Source: JAGLOK01 sp963676355
GTDB lineage: Bacteria; Bacillota; Clostridia; Christensenellales; UMGS416
NCBI GenBank assembly: GCA_963676355.1
Contig: OY781093.1
Span: forward strand, 2,108,001 to 2,172,000
DNA length: 64,000 bases
Direction: 5' to 3'
How positions within the stretch are numbered: the stretch's first letter is position 1; each line of letters opens with the position of its first letter. Below the pieces are notes generated by a model that saw nothing but the letters and a program-made list of their open reading frames with translations, was not told the DNA's origin and made no database searches. A program made the position numbers and the translations under genes. Of this stretch, positions 19,601 through 26,896 are shown piece by piece.

Positions 19601-20133
19601 ATGCCGTGATCTTGTATTTCTATGAAAAAATTATCCTCGCCATACATGCTTTTAAGACGAAGTGCAAGTTTTTTTGCATCGTTATATCTTCCCTCTAATA
19701 TCAAAGAAGGAATGTCGCCCGCAAGACATGCAGACAAACAAATAAGCCCATCAGAATATTGCTCCAATGTGTCATAATCCACGCGGGGTCGATAATAAAA
19801 ACCGTCAACAAATCCTATTGATGACAGCTTCATGAGATTTTTATATCCGGTTTCATTCTCTGCAAGTAAAATAAGATGAGCCGCTTTGCGATCCTTGTTT
19901 TCCATATCCGTGAGCTTGCGTGGCGCAACATAAACCTCACAACCAAGTATGGGTTTTATACCGTGCTTTTTTGCGGCTTTATAAAAATCGACCACGCCGT
20001 ACATTACGCCGTGATCGGTTATCGCGATAGATTCCATTCCCAGTTCGCCGCATCGCTCTATTAGTTCTTCAATGCGCGAAGCTCCATCTAAAAGAGAATA
20101 TTCCGTGTGTACGTGAAGATGGGTAAATTCCAT
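16651..20133 (-). CDS. dnaE: DNA polymerase III alpha subunit, DnaE type
   Basis: Replicative polymerase subunit of 1160 residues. Order: N-terminal PHP domain with metal ligands kept (HVH at 7-9, DH at 40-41, E66, H206), polymerase palm with PDFDIDF at 393-399, FNKSHAAAYA in the fingers, helix-hairpin-helix, OB-fold (VELAGIVAERQTKATRSND) and C-terminal tail. The intact PHP site suggests proofreading capacity. The ATG follows the crh stop by a single base and has no Shine-Dalgarno sequence, so translation is probably coupled to crh. PolC is not in the window. Confidence 0.98.
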   Translation of the reverse strand: MEFTHLHVHTEYSLLDGASRIEELIERCGELGMESIAITDHGVMYGVVDFYKAAKKHGIKPILGCEVYVAPRKLTDMENKDRKAAHLILLAENETGYKNLMKLSSIGFVDGFYYRPRVDYDTLEQYSDGLICLSACLAGDIPSLILEGRYNDAKKLALRLKSMYGEDNFFIEIQDHGIMEQKQSNPDLIKLADEIGVKIAATNDVHYTLKEDAKAHDVLLCVQTQTQVDDPNRMRFETDEFYLKSAQEMLDVFPHRPDAISNTSEIAKRCNVELEFGTFHFPEFETEEPDKAEYLKRLARQGLEEKYSTITQELVDRLDYEVNTIINMGYVDYFLIVWDFCRYAREIGVEVGPGRGSGAGSICAYSLGITEVDPIKYDLIFERFLNPERISMPDFDIDFCYERRQEIIDYVIEKYGEDHVTQIITFGTMAARGAIRDVGRALGMGYGEVDKVAKMIPMQLKMTIEKALTMNHELKELYEVDDDVQKLIEMARKVEGLPRHASTHAAGVVISEKPVVEYVPLNKNGDVVTTQFPMTTIEELGLLKMDFLGLRTLTVIHDTVELVELNTGEKIEIHDIDFDDADVYKMIANGDTDGVFQLEGSGMRSFLKELQPDCFEDIIAGISLYRPGPMEYIPKYIKGKRDPSSAVYDHELMKDTLEVTYGCMVYQEQVMKIVRDLAGYSWGRSDLVRRAMSKKKHKVMEEERKHFVNGLDKDGEIVIKGAVRNGVPERVANKIFDDMMDFANYAFNKSHAAAYAVVAYRTAYLKLHYPVEFMAALMNSVMGNTTKIAGYINYCRKHNIELLAPDINRSFSKFTVEGKNIRFALSAIKNVGSSAVRNLIIERKRGGEFEDIFDFCDRASEIINKRMVESIIKAGGFDSTKISRAALLDVYEKALEGVHKSKNSNISGQIGLFATGAAIQIPKPEYPICDEFPERIMLAMEKEVAGIYITGHPLSEYKELLDGFKVDSSMFAPDDEQDPQAEVNDNEILKDGQFVELAGIVAERQTKATRSNDMMAFITLEDLVGSIEIIVFPRQLREYSAILNTDNIIGVRGRVSSREGEATKLVAEKIWELKNSLKSKELIEKEHKKVYIKINKEYNEDKLDEVKNCLKSYSGNSAVYIYDEKSGKKYILDKRLWVDPVDEFLKHLEQIVDRKSIVIR

Positions 20134-20134
20134 T

Positions 20135-20398
20135 TTATTGTGCTGAACCGGTGTTTATTAACCTTGCAATCGCATCTATTGCTTTTTGTTCGTCGTCGCC
20201 GTTTGCTACAATAAAAAATGAATCGCCCTGTTTTAACCTCAAGGACAATACACCCATTATTGACTTTGCGTTTACTCGCTTGCTTCCCTGCTCTATCCAA
20301 ATGTTACTCATGTACTTTCCTGCAACCTGAACAAGCAATGCAGCCGGACGTGCTTGAAGACCTTCTTCTGTTTTTATGGCAAGTTCTTTACTAAGCAT
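20135..20398 (-). CDS. crh: Catabolite-repression HPr-like protein Crh
   Basis: 87-residue HPr paralogue. The phosphotransfer His15 of HPr is replaced by Gln (GLQARPA, Gln15), so it cannot take part in PTS sugar transport. Ser46 in the segment NAKSIMGVLSL is kept, the site phosphorylated by HPr kinase. This is the defining pattern of Crh, a CcpA corepressor in Bacillus. It lies downstream of whiA, as in Bacillus, and HPr kinase is encoded about 3 kb away. The Shine-Dalgarno is AGGAAGGTG. Confidence 0.9.
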   Translation of the reverse strand: MLSKELAIKTEEGLQARPAALLVQVAGKYMSNIWIEQGSKRVNAKSIMGVLSLRLKQGDSFFIVANGDDEQKAIDAIARLINTGSAQ

Positions 20399-20409
20399 AT
20401 AACACCTTC

Positions 20410-21348
20410 CTATTCTAAATTTTTAGCCAAATCGACAATTCTCCTCATCCTGTGGTTTATGCCTGATTTAGTAATGTTTCCTGATATCTCCGAAAGCTCG
20501 CCTAAAGTGCTTTCCGGATGTTCAAGTCTAAGTTCTGCAGCTTCTCTCAGTGAAGGCGAAAGAGTTTTAAGTTTTCCCGCCTTTTCAAGCTTTTTAATGC
20601 TTTGAATCTGTTTTTGTGCTGCGTCTATAGACTTATTTGAGTTAGCATTTTCAAAGTTCATTGCACGATTTACATTGTTGCGTACATCTTTTAAAATCAG
20701 TATATTTTCCATTTTTAAAAGTGATGCATGTGCTCCGATTAAGGAAAACAAAGATATTATATTTTCAGCTTCTTTTATGTAAATTACATGTAATGTTTTC
20801 CTTATAGTAATTCTAGCATTTAGTTCAAAGCCGCGCAAGAGAGAATGTATTGTTTCGGCTAAATATTCTTCGTGTACATCAAATTCCAAATGATAGCTTT
20901 TGTTTGGATCACTCATGCTCCCACACCCCAAAAAGCAACCCCTTAAAAAGGATTTTACACAGCATCTCGAATCCAGTAAATGCGTAGGAAGCGTTTTGCT
21001 CATGCTAAAGACATTTTCTCCTTCATGCATCATTCCTGTATCTTTAAGCATTTTATTAACAACATCTTCACTCATTAGCGACACCATATAGTAGTGCCCT
21101 ATTCTGAGTTTATCTATTTTTTTAGCAGAAACTTCGCTATGATAATTATAAAGAAACTTAACTATATTATATATTCTTCTGGCTGTTGATGGGTTTTCTG
21201 TTTCAAATCTTACGCCAAGTGAATGTTTTATTCCAATTTTAACTGTTGCACAAGTACGAATAAGAGCCGAAAGCTCCGATAACGCACAACATTTTTTCTT
21301 AACTTCCAGATGAGCCAGTTCCTCGCGAACGCTTGAAGAAAAAGTCAT
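20410..21348 (-). CDS. whiA: WhiA, DNA-binding cell-division/sporulation regulator
   Basis: 312 residues: N-terminal LAGLIDADG-like region (MTFSSSVREELAHLEV, FLRGCFLGCGSMSDPNKSYHLEF in parts: FLRGCFLGCGSM, DPNKSYHLEF) without a nuclease site, then a C-terminal helix-turn-helix (SLREAAELRLEHPESTLGELSE quoted as LREAAELRLEHP and TLGELSE). Homologues act in sporulation in Streptomyces and in chromosome segregation and division in Bacillus. It starts ten bases after rapZ with only a weak ribosome binding site, in the order rapZ-whiA-crh. The yvcK gene that usually lies between rapZ and whiA is absent. Confidence 0.95.
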   Translation of the reverse strand: MTFSSSVREELAHLEVKKKCCALSELSALIRTCATVKIGIKHSLGVRFETENPSTARRIYNIVKFLYNYHSEVSAKKIDKLRIGHYYMVSLMSEDVVNKMLKDTGMMHEGENVFSMSKTLPTHLLDSRCCVKSFLRGCFLGCGSMSDPNKSYHLEFDVHEEYLAETIHSLLRGFELNARITIRKTLHVIYIKEAENIISLFSLIGAHASLLKMENILILKDVRNNVNRAMNFENANSNKSIDAAQKQIQSIKKLEKAGKLKTLSPSLREAAELRLEHPESTLGELSEISGNITKSGINHRMRRIVDLAKNLE

Positions 21349-21358
21349 GTCGCACCAA

Positions 21359-22228
21359 CTATATCATGCCCAGAGCCTTAAGGCTCCTGTGTTCCACTTC
21401 AGAATTAAAGCCCTTTTTCACCAAATGCCTGTGCAGCTCATTTGCAAGAGTCACCGAACGATGTTTGCCACCAGTGCATCCTATTGCTATTGTAAGCTGA
21501 CCTTTGCCCTCCATAATAAAAAGTGGTATAAGATAATCTATCATATCTACAAGTTTGTCAAAAAACAGTCTAGCTTCGTTTGTTGACATTACAAAATTGC
21601 GCACTTCATCATCCATGCCCGTTTTGTCCTTGAGTTCAGGGATATAATATGGATTTGTAATAAATCTCACATCAAACACCATATCAGCATCATTTGGAAC
21701 ACCATTTTTGAAACCAAATGAAACGATATTAACCGGAAACTTGTTTCCCGTTGAATCTCCCAGAAAAATATTTGTAACCTTCTCTTTAAGCTGCCATATC
21801 GAAAATTTAGAAGTATTTAATATGTATGTAGAGATATCTTTAATTGGTTGTATGATTTCTCGCTCTTTTGCTATAGCGTCCTTAAGGTTGCCTCTTGTAG
21901 CTAAAGGATGGGCTCTTTTAGTCTCTTTAAAGCGTTTAATGATAGTTTCATTATTCGCATCCAAGAAAAGAACTTCGCAAGAATCTGCCTCTACATTAAG
22001 CTTTTCTAATATTTTTTTGATATTGTCAAATTGTTTTGCGCTTCTAATATCAATGCCTATTGCAAGTTTATCTATATTTAAATTAGCATTGCTTGCCGTT
22101 AAATCCAAAAAAGTTTCAATTAAAACAGGAGGAAGATTGTCTATACAATAATAGCCCATATCTTCCATAACGTGAAGCGCTTGTGTTTTTCCGGCTCCGG
22201 ACACTCCGGTCACCATTACAAGTCTCAA
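21359..22228 (-). CDS. rapZ: RapZ/YvcJ nucleotide-binding protein
   Basis: 289-residue P-loop protein with Walker A GVSGAGKT (8-15), the DNLPP motif (about 34-38) and the C-terminal GCTGGKHRSV region. In E. coli RapZ controls GlmZ small RNA decay and amino-sugar synthesis. In Bacillus the YvcJ homologue affects competence. Its role here is not determined. Start is TTG at 22228 behind GGAGGGTG. It follows murB, which links it to cell-wall precursor supply. Confidence 0.95.
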   Translation of the reverse strand: MRLVMVTGVSGAGKTQALHVMEDMGYYCIDNLPPVLIETFLDLTASNANLNIDKLAIGIDIRSAKQFDNIKKILEKLNVEADSCEVLFLDANNETIIKRFKETKRAHPLATRGNLKDAIAKEREIIQPIKDISTYILNTSKFSIWQLKEKVTNIFLGDSTGNKFPVNIVSFGFKNGVPNDADMVFDVRFITNPYYIPELKDKTGMDDEVRNFVMSTNEARLFFDKLVDMIDYLIPLFIMEGKGQLTIAIGCTGGKHRSVTLANELHRHLVKKGFNSEVEHRSLKALGMI

Positions 22229-22246
22229 ATTTCACCCTCCAAAATA

Positions 22247-23155
22247 CTATTTATCACCTAATATTATAACTTCTGTTTCAAGACGTACACCACTATCTTT
22301 AAAAACAGCCTCTTGTATCTTCTCAATCAAGTTCTCAACATCGGTAGATGTTGCATCTCCTGTATTTACAACAAACCCACAATGCTTAATCGATACCCTT
22401 GCTCCGCCTATCTGATATCCTCTAAGCCCAGCCTCTTCTATCAATTTTCCGGCATAGTTGTCTACTGGTCTTTTAAAAGTCGAGCCTGCAGAAGGCATAT
22501 TAAGTGGTTGCTTTTCTTTTCTTTTTTTATTCAGCTCCACCATCTTCTGGCGAATTTTTTGTGTATCTCCATCTTCAAGTTCTAATGTTACTTCCAAAAC
22601 AACTTCTTTTTCTATCGAGCTGTGTCTATACCCAAAATCCATATCATCCAGTGTAACCTCCGTTAAATCACCTTCTGAATTAATTACTATTGCGCTTTTG
22701 AAAATATCTTTAATCTCACTGCCATAAGCACCGGCATTGATTTTAACGGCGCCACCAATAGTGCCTGGGATTCCGCTTGCAAATTCAAGCCCTGTAAGAC
22801 CTGCTCTGCATGCATAGTTTGAAACAGCAGAAATTAAAGCACCTGCTTGTGCATAAACACTATTTTCCTCAACACTAACAAAATTGAAGTTATCATACAA
22901 TGACATAACAACACCTCTTATACCCTTGTCGCGCACAAGAAGGTTTGTTCCATTACCTATAACAGTCAACGGTATTTCATTGCTTCTTATAAATTTTATA
23001 ACACCAGAGACTTCCTCTTTGCTTGAAGGGGTTACAAAAACATCAGCGCTGCCACCCGTTTCAAAAGAAGAACGCTTGGACATGTCTTCATCCATATAAA
23101 CCTTGTCTTCATCCAAAATCTCAACAAGACTGCTGTATATTTCTTCTTTCTGCAT
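22247..23155 (-). CDS. murB: UDP-N-acetylenolpyruvoylglucosamine reductase
   Basis: FAD enzyme that completes UDP-MurNAc synthesis. About 302 residues, of the shorter type II form. Seen: FAD-binding GNGTNLLV, GIPGTIGGAVKINAGAYG, YRHSSIEKE, the active-site segment PSAGSTFKRP and the C-terminal Glu in ETEVIILG. The ATG at 23155 lies eight bases after GGAG. The ATG at 23161 is only two bases away, so the later one is preferred. First gene of an apparent operon running to buk. Confidence 0.95.
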   Translation of the reverse strand: MQKEEIYSSLVEILDEDKVYMDEDMSKRSSFETGGSADVFVTPSSKEEVSGVIKFIRSNEIPLTVIGNGTNLLVRDKGIRGVVMSLYDNFNFVSVEENSVYAQAGALISAVSNYACRAGLTGLEFASGIPGTIGGAVKINAGAYGSEIKDIFKSAIVINSEGDLTEVTLDDMDFGYRHSSIEKEVVLEVTLELEDGDTQKIRQKMVELNKKRKEKQPLNMPSAGSTFKRPVDNYAGKLIEEAGLRGYQIGGARVSIKHCGFVVNTGDATSTDVENLIEKIQEAVFKDSGVRLETEVIILGDK

Positions 23156-23205
23156 CTTCATTTCTCCAATATTTTTACCGTATTTAGCATTAAAATAACA
23201 CTATT

Positions 23206-23234
23206 ATTTTACACTATTTAGTACTTTTTTTCAA
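23206..23234 (-). promoter_or_regulatory. murB operon promoter
   Basis: Minus strand TTGAAA, 17-base spacer, TAAAAT, about 45 bases before the murB start. It would drive murB-rapZ-whiA-crh-dnaE-ilvN-like-buk, all closely spaced. Confidence 0.65.
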
Positions 23235-23239
23235 GCAAA

Positions 23240-23271
23240 CCAACATTATAGCGTTGGTTCATCCAACTATA
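23240..23271 (-). repeat. Alternating inverted repeat after hprK
   Basis: Minus strand reads GTTGG, ATGA, ACCAAC, then an 8-base gap, then GTTGGTT. The middle AACCAAC can pair with either flank, giving two mutually exclusive hairpins (5 bp or 7 bp). It begins a few bases after the hprK stop, but no T-tract follows, so a simple rho-independent terminator is not supported. Confidence 0.4.
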
Positions 23272-23276
23272 GTTTA

Positions 23277-24200
23277 TTAAAATTCGTTGTGACTTTCTGA
23301 CAAGCGATTAGTCAGCGCTTCTGCTGAATTATAACCCATGTACTTAAGTCTGTAGTTTCTGGCGGCAACTTCTATTATTATTGCAAGATTTCTGCCGGGA
23401 CGTACAGGCACAACTATTTCAGGAAGTTTTACTCCCAAAATTGTGATAAACTCATCATGCAATCCCAAGCGGTCATATGATTTTTCACCATCCCAAACTT
23501 CCATGCGAATAACCAAATCAATTGTTTTACGATTTATAACAGAGCCAACTCCATACATCTGTCTTACATCAATTATACCTACACCGCGAAGCTCCATAAA
23601 ATGACGTATAGACTCCGGAGATTCGCCCACAAGCTGATTTCTGCCCACTTTCATAATGTCAACCACATCATCTGCCACAAGCCTGTGCCCTCGTTTTATC
23701 ATCTCAAGTGCCGTTTCCGATTTTCCTATGCCAGACTCACCTATTAAGTAAATGCCAACACCATTTATGTCCATTAACACTCCATGTCGCGAAACTTGAG
23801 GAGCAAGGAGCATGTCAAGGTATGAAATAGCACTGTGGAATAACTTCGTCGTAACAAGGTTTGACCTAAATATAGGGCGTTTATATTTTTTTGCTATCTC
23901 AAATATTTCATCAGGTAATTCCTGACTCCTACTTACCAGTACGCAAGGGATTGGAAATGAAAAGAATTTATCTACAATCAGTGTTCTTTGCTCCATGTTT
24001 AAAAAATCGCAAAGATATGTCATTTCAACTTTTCCCAAAACTTGAATTCTATCTGCTGCAAAATAGTCAAAGAACCCTGCAAGCTGAAGCCCGGGTCTGT
24101 TTAAGTTAGCAGTAAGTATTTCAATGTCCTCCTGCTCGCCGTCATATAATACTTCAAGTTCAAGTGCTTTTTTAAAGTCTTCTATTTTAACTCTTGCCAT
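23277..24200 (-). CDS. hprK: HPr kinase/phosphorylase
   Basis: Phosphorylates and dephosphorylates Ser46 of HPr and Crh to set carbon catabolite repression. The 307 residues carry SRHGVLMDI with His139, Walker A GESGIGKS (154-161), the acidic DDVVDI (Asp177/178) and the signature ELRGVGIIDVRQMYG (203-217). The Shine-Dalgarno GGAGG precedes the ATG. It lies downstream of a HAD phosphatase and uvrC, and upstream of the murB operon that holds its likely target Crh. Confidence 0.97.
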   Translation of the reverse strand: MARVKIEDFKKALELEVLYDGEQEDIEILTANLNRPGLQLAGFFDYFAADRIQVLGKVEMTYLCDFLNMEQRTLIVDKFFSFPIPCVLVSRSQELPDEIFEIAKKYKRPIFRSNLVTTKLFHSAISYLDMLLAPQVSRHGVLMDINGVGIYLIGESGIGKSETALEMIKRGHRLVADDVVDIMKVGRNQLVGESPESIRHFMELRGVGIIDVRQMYGVGSVINRKTIDLVIRMEVWDGEKSYDRLGLHDEFITILGVKLPEIVVPVRPGRNLAIIIEVAARNYRLKYMGYNSAEALTNRLSESHNEF

Positions 24201-24216
24201 TGTGTCCTCCGATAAT

Positions 24217-25020
24217 TCAACTTAATATATATTCTTCAATAACAGACGCCGGTCCTTCTTCATCTGAAGAGGCGCAAACTATATCTGCCGCATTTTTTAC
24301 CTCATTAAGTGCAGTACCAACCGCTACTCCCACACCTGCATTTTTAATCATTTCAATGTCGTTTAGCCCATCGCCTATTGCCATGCAATGTTCAGGGCTT
24401 GTGTTATAGATCTCGCACATTTTAAGCAGTGCGCCACCTTTATTTACGCCTTTGCCCATAATCTCAATATAATGTCCTTTTGATCTGGTTATATGCAACT
24501 TATCACCGTATTTATCTTTAAGCAATTCAAAAGCTTTAAGCATCTTTTCGGTATCATTTTCAATCATAAGAAGTTTAGGCGGCTCCTCCTTTATTTTAGA
24601 CAGCAAGTCCTCACCTAATGCGATTCCTTTAATGTCTGTTGATTTGTAATATTTATCAGTCAGGTTATTATGTTGTTTAAAAAAATAGTTATATTCATCA
24701 TAAAACTGACAATGTATGTTATGTTTATCAGCAAAATTTATAATTTCTTTTGTCAATTCCATGGGCACAGGGCTTTTATAAATAGTCTCATTATTAACTG
24801 AATCTTTAATCAACGCTCCATTATAACTTACAACAGGTCCGTGTGTATTTAATCTTGTAACGTAAGGAAGAAGCGAAGTGTGCATTCTCCCAGAAGCTAT
24901 AGCAACAGTTGCGCCTTTTTCCACTGCTCTCTTTACCGCGTTCTGTGTTCTTTTTGATAGCTTTCCTTTTGAATTAAGAAGTGTGTCATCTAAATCAAGT
25001 AATAGTAAATTAATATCCAT
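24217..25020 (-). CDS. Cof-type HAD-superfamily phosphatase
   Basis: 267 residues from the ATG at 25020. HAD motif I LLLDLDDTLLNSKGKLS (as DLDDTLLN), motif II ASGR, motif III Lys in the GKGVNKGGAL segment and motif IV GDGLNDIEM are all present. The large cap is of the Cof/C2B type, which acts on sugar phosphates and flavin or pyridoxal phosphates. The substrate is not predictable. A longer frame to 25089 lies inside uvrC and only adds residues before motif I. No ribosome binding site is seen, but TATAAT lies six bases upstream. Confidence 0.88.
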   Translation of the reverse strand: MDINLLLLDLDDTLLNSKGKLSKRTQNAVKRAVEKGATVAIASGRMHTSLLPYVTRLNTHGPVVSYNGALIKDSVNNETIYKSPVPMELTKEIINFADKHNIHCQFYDEYNYFFKQHNNLTDKYYKSTDIKGIALGEDLLSKIKEEPPKLLMIENDTEKMLKAFELLKDKYGDKLHITRSKGHYIEIMGKGVNKGGALLKMCEIYNTSPEHCMAIGDGLNDIEMIKNAGVGVAVGTALNEVKNAADIVCASSDEEGPASVIEEYILS

Positions 25021-25026
25021 AGTTAA

Positions 25027-25055
25027 ATTATAGCTAATCTTCGCTCCCTTTACCA
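25027..25055 (-). promoter_or_regulatory. Possible promoter for leaderless HAD mRNA
   Basis: Minus strand TATAAT six bases before the ATG at 25020. The candidate -35, TGGTAA at 17 bases, is weak. It overlaps the uvrC stop, so read-through transcription is an alternative. Confidence 0.35.
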
Positions 25056-26896
25056 GCGTTAAAAAAATCATATACAGCTTGAGCTGCATCCTTTGTCATA
25101 CCATCTACATTAACAAGTGCTTCAAAGTCCGCATTTTTAATTGCGGAAATCGTCGGGAAAGCCATAAGCAGCGACATTTTTCTTTTCTTGCCTATCTTTG
25201 GAATATCATCAAGCACAGACCTATATGAAGTCTTTTTTCTTAGCGAACGATGATATGTGATTGCAAATCTGTGAGCTTCATCACGTATTCTCTGCAAAAG
25301 ATGAAGAGCCGGTGCTCGCTTGCTTAAAACAACAAGCTTTCTTCCATCACCCACAAACACCTCTTCTTCTCTTTTGGCAAGTCCAATGGTATCTATATCT
25401 TTAAATCCCAACTCATGCATTATCTTTCGGGCAGAAGCAAGCTGTCCTTTGCCACCATCGATTAAAATTAAATCCGGCTTCTTTGCAAAACCCGCATTCT
25501 TCCCCGCTTCGCTTTCTGTTTTAAGACGCAAAAACCGCCGCCTTATAACCTCCGCCATTGATTCAAAGTCATTCGGCCCTTCAACAGTCTTTATCTTAAA
25601 TCTTCTGTAATCGCTTCTTTTTGGACTTCCCTCTTCAAAAACAACCATTGAAGCAACTGTATCCACTCCCTGAATGTTTGAGATGTCAAATCCTTCTATC
25701 CTGTTAGGCATTTTTGATAGTCCCAGTTCTTCTTTAAGGGATTTTACCGCACCACCGGTGCGCTCATATTTCCTAAGCTGATTAAATTTTATTCTATCTA
25801 GTTCTTGTTTTGCATTGCGCTTTGCAAGCTCTACAAGCTGTTTCTTTTCTCCGCGCTCAGGAATTGATATATGAACTGGACCTTCTCTTTGCTCTTCAAG
25901 ATATTCAACAAGAGACTCACCGTCTAACATGTCGTGTGACACATAAATCTCTCTTGGAATTATGTTTTGACTCATATAATAATTCTGAACGAAATATGCC
26001 AAAATTTCAGCACTGTCTCCACCTTCTGGCATGTCCATATCAAAGTGGTCTGATCCTATAACTTTACCACCCCTTACAACAAAAACTAAAGCTACAGCAT
26101 TAACCTCATCACTATCTACTGCAAAAAGGTCAAAGTCTTCTTTTCTTGTTGATATCACTCGCTGGCTTTGGTTTTGAGCAATTTTTATTCCCTCAAGCCT
26201 GTCGCGGAACTGAGCAGCCTTTTCATACTCCATATTATTTGAGGCTTCTTGCATTTTTTGTTCAAGTTCTGCTTTTACTTTGTCAACATTGCCATTCATA
26301 AAGTCCATTACTTCATAAATTATAGCTCTGTAATCTTCCTTTTTAACTTCTGTAAGACAAGGTGCAACACATCTGCCTATGTCATATTCAAGGCAGGGTC
26401 TCTCCTTACCTTTTATCTTTGTAATATTTTTTTTGCATGTTCTAATTTTAAAGACACGATTTATTGCATCAACCATCTTTCTCATTGCTCCAGAATCAAA
26501 GTATGGCCCAAAATATTTTGCGCCATCCTTTTTAACTTTGCGGACAACATTTATTTTTGGATAATCCTCTTTAAGGTTAATCCTTATATATGGGTAATGC
26601 TTGTCATCTTTTAGCATGATGTTATAGCGAGGCATAAACTGCTTTATAAGATTCGATTCAAGTGCAAAGGCCTCATGTTCACTGCCTGTCACTATCCAGT
26701 CAATGTTTTCAACGTGCTCCACCAAAGCACGTGTTTTTATCGTAGTGCCGTTTCCGCTTTGAAAATATGATTTAACTCTGTTTTTGAGCTTTTTTGCTTT
26801 TCCAACATATATAACATTGTCTTCTGAGTCCTTCATGAGGTATACTCCCGGAAGAAATGGTATATCATTTAAAATGTCTCTAATTTTTTGTTTCAT
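25034..26896 (-). CDS. uvrC: UvrABC system protein C
   Basis: Dual-incision nuclease of excision repair, 620 residues. N-terminal GIY-YIG domain (PFLPGVYLMKDSEDNVIYVGKAKKLKNRV, seen as GVYLMKD and YVGKAKKL), cysteine cluster (CLEYDIGRCVAPC), UVR motif (NNMEYEKAAQFRDRL), RNase H-like C-terminal nuclease with DISNIQG and DLILIDGGKGQL, and C-terminal helix-hairpin-helix. It is separate from uvrBA and overlaps the membrane gene of the MoxR cluster by 17 bases, so it is probably expressed with the division-type cluster rather than from an SOS promoter. Confidence 0.98.
   Translation of the reverse strand: MKQKIRDILNDIPFLPGVYLMKDSEDNVIYVGKAKKLKNRVKSYFQSGNGTTIKTRALVEHVENIDWIVTGSEHEAFALESNLIKQFMPRYNIMLKDDKHYPYIRINLKEDYPKINVVRKVKKDGAKYFGPYFDSGAMRKMVDAINRVFKIRTCKKNITKIKGKERPCLEYDIGRCVAPCLTEVKKEDYRAIIYEVMDFMNGNVDKVKAELEQKMQEASNNMEYEKAAQFRDRLEGIKIAQNQSQRVISTRKEDFDLFAVDSDEVNAVALVFVVRGGKVIGSDHFDMDMPEGGDSAEILAYFVQNYYMSQNIIPREIYVSHDMLDGESLVEYLEEQREGPVHISIPERGEKKQLVELAKRNAKQELDRIKFNQLRKYERTGGAVKSLKEELGLSKMPNRIEGFDISNIQGVDTVASMVVFEEGSPKRSDYRRFKIKTVEGPNDFESMAEVIRRRFLRLKTESEAGKNAGFAKKPDLILIDGGKGQLASARKIMHELGFKDIDTIGLAKREEEVFVGDGRKLVVLSKRAPALHLLQRIRDEAHRFAITYHRSLRKKTSYRSVLDDIPKIGKKRKMSLLMAFPTISAIKNADFEALVNVDGMTKDAAQAVYDFFNAGKGSED

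Noticed and set aside
20135..20398. Ordinary PTS HPr (ptsH)
   Set aside because: Residue 15 is Gln instead of the phosphorylated His, and the neighbours are those of crh.
21708..22151. Plus-strand open frame of 147 codons
   Set aside because: It lies inside rapZ. The codon pattern follows the minus-strand gene.
23240..23261. Rho-independent terminator of hprK
   Set aside because: The 7-bp stem is followed by TGCTTGAAAA, not a T-tract.
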